Assembly: GCF_004524775.2 (NCBI RefSeq)
Contig: NZ_CP119081.1
Span: 1,240,001-1,304,000 of the forward strand
Direction of reading: 5' to 3'
Source of the DNA: Helcococcus ovis
Lineage (GTDB): Bacteria > Bacillota > Clostridia > Tissierellales > Peptoniphilaceae
DNA length: 64,000 nt
Numbering within the stretch: position 1 is the first letter of the stretch; each line of letters begins with the position of its first letter. Positions 60,347 to 64,000 of the stretch are shown here, in pieces. A program made the translations under genes and the position numbers. The notes under the pieces are model-generated. The model had not been told where the DNA came from. It did not search any database and saw only the letters and a program-made list of their open reading frames with translations.

Positions 60347-61162
60347 ATGAGAAGTAATGAAGACGAGCTTTTAGAACAATACAATAAAACAAGAGAAGAT
60401 TTAGAAAAAAACAAACTTAAAATTAAGCAAATCAAAGAACAAACTAAATTTACCAAAGAAGAATATTTAAATATTATAAAAAAAATAGAAAAATCCGATG
60501 TTTCAAATAATTCAGAATTATGCAGGATTAAACTATACCATTACAATAAAAAAATAAATATTTTAACAGAAATATTTAACGCAATCACTCATGGTATTGG
60601 TGTTTTCATAGGTGTAGTTATTTTATTTTTACTATTAATAAAATCAAAAACATCTATTGATTATATCGCTTATAGTATATATGCCTCTTCATTCATACTA
60701 CTTTTTTTAGCTTCGACTTTATATCACAGCTTAAGTTTCACAAAAGCAAAAAAAGTATTTAGAATAATTGACCACTCATCAATATTTTTACTTATAGCAG
60801 GTACTTATACACCTTATTTATTAATTAGTTTATATAACAAAAACGGATTACTGTATTTCATAATAATATGGGCTATAGCCATAATTGGAATCAGCATAAA
60901 AGCAGTCATGTTTGATAAATCAAAAAAATTAGGATTAATTTTATATATCGCTATGGGCTGGATAAGTTTATTGATGATTAATGACTTACTTAAATCTATT
61001 GACATAATGGGTATAATTTTGCTTGCATTAGGAGGACTAACCTATACTTTCGGAGTCTACTTTTACAAGAAAAAAGATATGCTATTTTCTCATGTAATTT
61101 GGCATCTATTTGTACTCGGCGGAGCAATATTGATGTTTATGTCCATATGTTTTTTTATTTGA
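60347..61162 (+). CDS. Hemolysin III family membrane protein (PAQR-like)
   Basis: 271 residues. Seven membrane segments from residue 75 onward. Family motifs: EIFNAITHGIGVFIG, STLYHSLSF, RIIDHSSIFLLIAGTYTP and, at the end, HVIWHLFVLGGA; the His/Asp residues form the PAQR metal site. Unlike typical members (about 215 residues), it has an N-terminal, charged, coiled-coil-like extension of about 70 residues. No strong ribosome binding site. Precise function unknown despite the family name. Confidence 0.8.
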   Translation: MRSNEDELLEQYNKTREDLEKNKLKIKQIKEQTKFTKEEYLNIIKKIEKSDVSNNSELCRIKLYHYNKKINILTEIFNAITHGIGVFIGVVILFLLLIKSKTSIDYIAYSIYASSFILLFLASTLYHSLSFTKAKKVFRIIDHSSIFLLIAGTYTPYLLISLYNKNGLLYFIIIWAIAIIGISIKAVMFDKSKKLGLILYIAMGWISLLMINDLLKSIDIMGIILLALGGLTYTFGVYFYKKKDMLFSHVIWHLFVLGGAILMFMSICFFI

Positions 61163-61186
61163 TAAATTAATAAAAAATGTTATAAT
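61159..61186 (+). promoter_or_regulatory. Sigma-A promoter of the second transglutaminase-like gene
   Basis: TTGATA (61159-61164), 16-nt spacer, TATAAT (61181-61186). An inverted repeat TGTAAATTAATTACA follows near 61192, a possible operator. Confidence 0.7.
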
Positions 61187-61227
61187 AACGCTGTAAATTA
61201 ATTACATTAATAAGGAGTTAATAATTT

Positions 61228-63267
61228 ATGAAAAAATCAAAAATAATTTTTTTACTTGCTGCAAGCATTATACTATCATCAAATCCGATAATCGGTACAG
61301 GATTTAAAAAGGTATATGCAAACCAAACTATAAACAATAAATATTTTGTTGAAGTTATCAAAGATAAATTTGACGATTTTTTAAAAAATGTAAAAGAAGA
61401 AGCAAAAAATCAAAATATAAATGAGGTATTTATCCATAAATTAGGAAGCGACACTTTACACAAAAGTAGTGCTGTAAATATAAATGAAATCAACAACGCT
61501 CAAGACCTATTTAAGGGAGATAATGAAAATACAAGTAATGAAAAATATGTATTTGTAAAGATAAATGGAAAATTTATCACAGAAAATAAAAGAATTGTTA
61601 TAATGAATGAAAATGATATTGTAGTTACTACAAAATCTGAATATGAAAATAAGTTGAAAGAAAGAAAAAATGATTTAAACAACTTTTCATATAAAAACGG
61701 TAAAATACACTCTTTAGAAAAAATAGAAGATGATAAATTCTTTTTCACTCTATTAGATGCTCACGGGATTTGGATGGGAAAAGAAATAAAAGAAACTAAT
61801 TTAAATGATATCAAAATATACACTAAAGATTTAAAAATCGAAAATAAGTTAACCGTATATAATGGATTTGGATCTATAATAGAGGAAGGATTTAATCATA
61901 ATCTAACTTTTGATAATTTCAAAAAAAATGATGAAGATATAAAAAAAATGATCGAATCTGCAAAAATAACAAAAGATGACGAGGATCGTGAAAAAATCAA
62001 AAAATTTGCAATAGAGATGGGAAAAATCAATTACGATTTTAGTACTTTATACAGCGATCAATACTCATCAAAATATAATTCCGCATCTGATTTATTTGCA
62101 GTAACAAGAAAAAAATCTGCTATGTGTATGGCTTTTGGAACAACAGCTTCAAGAGCATTTAATCTTATGGGGATTCCGGCATATGTAGCAACTGCAAAAG
62201 TTGAGAGTGGAGGACTTCATATTGTAACAAGAGCTTTCTATGATGGAAAATGGCATACTGTAGATTTAACAAGCAGTAAAAGGGATATAGATATATCAGG
62301 TTATTCTGAATATATGTTTTATCGTAGCGAGGATAAATATCAAGAAGTTGATAAAGATTATTCGCCAAAAGAATCATTAGCACATACCTATCTTTTAGCT
62401 AACTCACAAGTTATTATTTATAAAAAATATGAAGAATGGGCTCAAAAACAAAAAATTAAAGATTTAGTAGCCGTTAATACAGACGCAATTTATGATTATG
62501 CACAAAAAGATTTGACCGCTATGGAAAGAGACCCTGAAAATAAAGTTAAAGAGAGATTAGAAAAAAGAAGAATCGAAAAAGAAAAAGAAGAAGAAAGAAG
62601 AAAAATACAAGAAGAAAAAGATAGAAAAGCATGGGCGGAATGGGAATTAGAGAAAGAGCAAAATAAAAAACGTCAACAAGAAGAATTAAGAAAATTACAA
62701 GAAAAATTTGAAGAAGAAGAAAGATTAAAAAAACAACCTCAAACACTAAAACAGCCCGCAAAAGATAATAAAATCAAATTAAAAAATAATGATAAAAAAG
62801 ATATAAAAAATATTAATAAAGGTTGGAATAAGATTAATAACAAATGGTTTTATAGAAATAATCTTAATAAATTAGCTAAATCTGAATGGGTTTATGATAA
62901 AGAATATTCAGCTTGGTACTACCTTTTAGATAACGGCGAAATGGCCACCTCTAAATGGATTAAACATGCCGACTCTAAATGGTACTACCTTTTAGATAAT
63001 GGCGAAATGGCTACCTCTAAATGGATTAAACATACCGACTCTAAATGGTACTACCTTTTAGATAATGGCGAAATGGCCACCTCTAAATGGATTAAACATA
63101 CTGACTCAAAATGGTACTACCTTTTAGATAATGGCGAAATGGCCACCTCTAAATGGATTAAACATACCAACTCTAAATGGTACTACCTTTTAGATAACGG
63201 CGAAATGGCCACCTCTAAATGGATTGATGGATGGTATGTAAATGCTGACGGTGTATGGGTAGAGTAA
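61228..63267 (+). CDS. Secreted transglutaminase-like protein with wall-binding repeats, 2
   Basis: 679 residues. Signal peptide ending near KVYAN. The transglutaminase-like core (about 255-350) keeps the triad: Cys in SAMCMAFGTTASRAFNLMGIP, His in GGLHIVTRAFYDGKW, Asp in HTVDLTSS. Then a highly charged coiled coil (about 445-500, EKEEERRKIQEEK...), and C-terminal choline-binding-type repeats with five near-identical 22-residue units (SKWYYLLDNGEMATSKWIKH). Homologous to the protein at 38775-41042 but with shorter wall repeats and an added coiled coil. Ribosome binding site AAGGAG. Confidence 0.8.
   Translation: MKKSKIIFLLAASIILSSNPIIGTGFKKVYANQTINNKYFVEVIKDKFDDFLKNVKEEAKNQNINEVFIHKLGSDTLHKSSAVNINEINNAQDLFKGDNENTSNEKYVFVKINGKFITENKRIVIMNENDIVVTTKSEYENKLKERKNDLNNFSYKNGKIHSLEKIEDDKFFFTLLDAHGIWMGKEIKETNLNDIKIYTKDLKIENKLTVYNGFGSIIEEGFNHNLTFDNFKKNDEDIKKMIESAKITKDDEDREKIKKFAIEMGKINYDFSTLYSDQYSSKYNSASDLFAVTRKKSAMCMAFGTTASRAFNLMGIPAYVATAKVESGGLHIVTRAFYDGKWHTVDLTSSKRDIDISGYSEYMFYRSEDKYQEVDKDYSPKESLAHTYLLANSQVIIYKKYEEWAQKQKIKDLVAVNTDAIYDYAQKDLTAMERDPENKVKERLEKRRIEKEKEEERRKIQEEKDRKAWAEWELEKEQNKKRQQEELRKLQEKFEEEERLKKQPQTLKQPAKDNKIKLKNNDKKDIKNINKGWNKINNKWFYRNNLNKLAKSEWVYDKEYSAWYYLLDNGEMATSKWIKHADSKWYYLLDNGEMATSKWIKHTDSKWYYLLDNGEMATSKWIKHTDSKWYYLLDNGEMATSKWIKHTNSKWYYLLDNGEMATSKWIDGWYVNADGVWVE
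62920..63232 (+). repeat. 66-bp coding tandem repeats
   Basis: Five almost identical in-frame 66-bp units encoding the wall-binding repeats of the second transglutaminase-like protein; differences are mostly synonymous (GCC/ACC, GGC). Likely variable in copy number. Confidence 0.8.
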
Positions 63268-63293
63268 AAATTATTAGATTATAAAACATATTG

Positions 63294-63326
63294 AGGGATT
63301 AAAAATATAGTTTTTAGTCCCTTTTT
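63294..63326 (+). terminator. Terminator after the second transglutaminase-like gene
   Basis: Arms AGGGATTAAAAA and TTTTTAGTCCCT (one mismatch), followed by TTTT. Confidence 0.8.
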
Positions 63327-63407
63327 AATGCACATAATATAAAATGTAGATTTTATCTATTATTAAAAAAAATTATGTTTTAACAATTATATAGTATAAG
63401 AGATTAA

Positions 63408-63557
63408 ATGAAAGAGTCATTATTTATAGAAAAAATTACCTATAACTGCAATAAAAAAATTGATTTAATTGAAAAAAGTATTGCAAGATACGCTTTAAGA
63501 TCTATATTTGCAGGAGCTGCCCTTCTTTTTTTACCTGTAAATTGCAAAAATATATGA
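63408..63557 (+). pseudogene. 5' fragment of a formate/nitrite transporter-like gene cut by repeats
   Basis: Starts ATG at 63408 and reads MKESLFIEKITYNCNKKIDL then IEKSIARYALRSIFAGAALLF before running into repeat array D (first core at 63531) and a stop at 63557. The opening residues, with the RYALRSIFAGA start of a first membrane helix, resemble formate/nitrite transporter (FNT) proteins. The remaining 200 or so codons are missing, at least within the window. Confidence 0.45.
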
Positions 63558-64000
63558 GATACATGAAATTGCGGGGCAAGCATTACCTGTAATATTAAAA
63601 AATAATTGCAGTACATGAATTGCTCAGGGCTGCTGAGCTCACATTACCTGTAAATTGTAAAAATATATGAGATACATGAAATTGTGCGGGTGGCATTACC
63701 TGTAATATTAAAAAATATTTGCAGTACATGAATTTCCAAGTGTTGCGGATCTCAGATTACCTGTAAATTGCAAAAATATATGAGATACATGAAATTGTGA
63801 GGATGGCATTACCTGTAATATTAAAAAATAATAGCAGTACATGAATTTCCGAGTGTTGCGGATCTCAGATTACCTGTAAATTGCAAAAATATATGAGATA
63901 CATGAAATTGTGAGGATGGCATTACCTGTAATATTAAAAAATAATTGCAGTACATGAATTGCCGAGGGCTGCCGAGCTCACATTACCTGTAAATTGCAAA
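63531..64000 (-). repeat. Palindromic repeat array D (runs off the window)
   Basis: Nine copies of ATTACCTGTAA (array B orientation), with the same 52/61-bp alternation (63533, 63585, 63646). It begins inside codon 42-44 of the transporter-like frame at 63408 and continues past the right edge. Confidence 0.8.

Overview
The window comes from a very AT-rich, low-GC Gram-positive bacterium. Support: strong AGGAGG-type ribosome binding sites, sigma-A promoters, YSIRK signal peptides with sortase-type C-termini, choline-binding-like wall repeats, a PPi-type phosphofructokinase and cytoplasmic host-glycan hydrolases. The gene content resembles host-associated anaerobic cocci of the Peptoniphilaceae (Parvimonas/Peptoniphilus type). 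That assignment is an inference; no rRNA or marker gene is present to prove it.

Layout. (1) 1-4.6 kb: a Flp (Tad-type) pilin locus on the minus strand: prepilin peptidase, a minor Flp pilin and an expressed Flp pilin, followed by an IS200-like element, a second full-length pilin copy and a tandem array of at least 13 promoterless, start-less pilin cassettes that runs off the left edge. Two cassettes match the variable parts of the two full-length genes exactly. This looks like a silent-cassette gene-conversion system for Flp pilin variation and is the most striking feature of the window. (2) 5.3-8.6 kb: an Xre regulator, a small membrane protein and an ABC-2 exporter. (3) 8.66-11.13 kb: a PD-(D/E)XK nuclease-like gene bracketed by two inverted arrays of 52/61-bp palindromic repeats. 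The same repeats recur at 37.4-38.65 kb and at the right edge (63.5 kb onward), where they cut into a transporter-like gene. (4) 11.3-35.5 kb: a large host-glycan locus: GH1, two ROK kinases, an RpiR regulator, GH125, GH38, GH110, an oligosaccharide ABC importer with an MsmK-type ATPase, a GH84-GH33-GH84 fusion and a GH2 beta-galactosidase. None of the hydrolases has a signal peptide, so the model is import of intact complex N-glycans and stepwise trimming in the cytoplasm (sialic acid, galactose, GlcNAc, mannose), with ROK kinases phosphorylating released sugars. (5) 35.6-37.3 kb: AhpC peroxiredoxin and gene relics. (6) 38.8-48.5 kb: a transglutaminase-like wall protein, DUF1622 and PrsW-like membrane proteins, and a Fur-box-controlled pair (membrane-anchored protein plus a 1725-residue subtilase with a His-rich tail). 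(7) 48.6-58.3 kb: two paralogous YSIRK surface proteins, one with a G9 tract at its signal peptide, two inverted identical IS256 copies and a broken IS1634-type transposase. (8) 58.3-63.3 kb: PPi-phosphofructokinase, deoxynucleoside kinase, hemolysin III and a second transglutaminase-like wall protein.

The region is strongly geared to life on a host: variable pili, repeat-rich wall proteins, homopolymeric tracts, a secreted protease and glycan foraging. All assignments rest on reading the sequence and on remembered family motifs; no database search was run.
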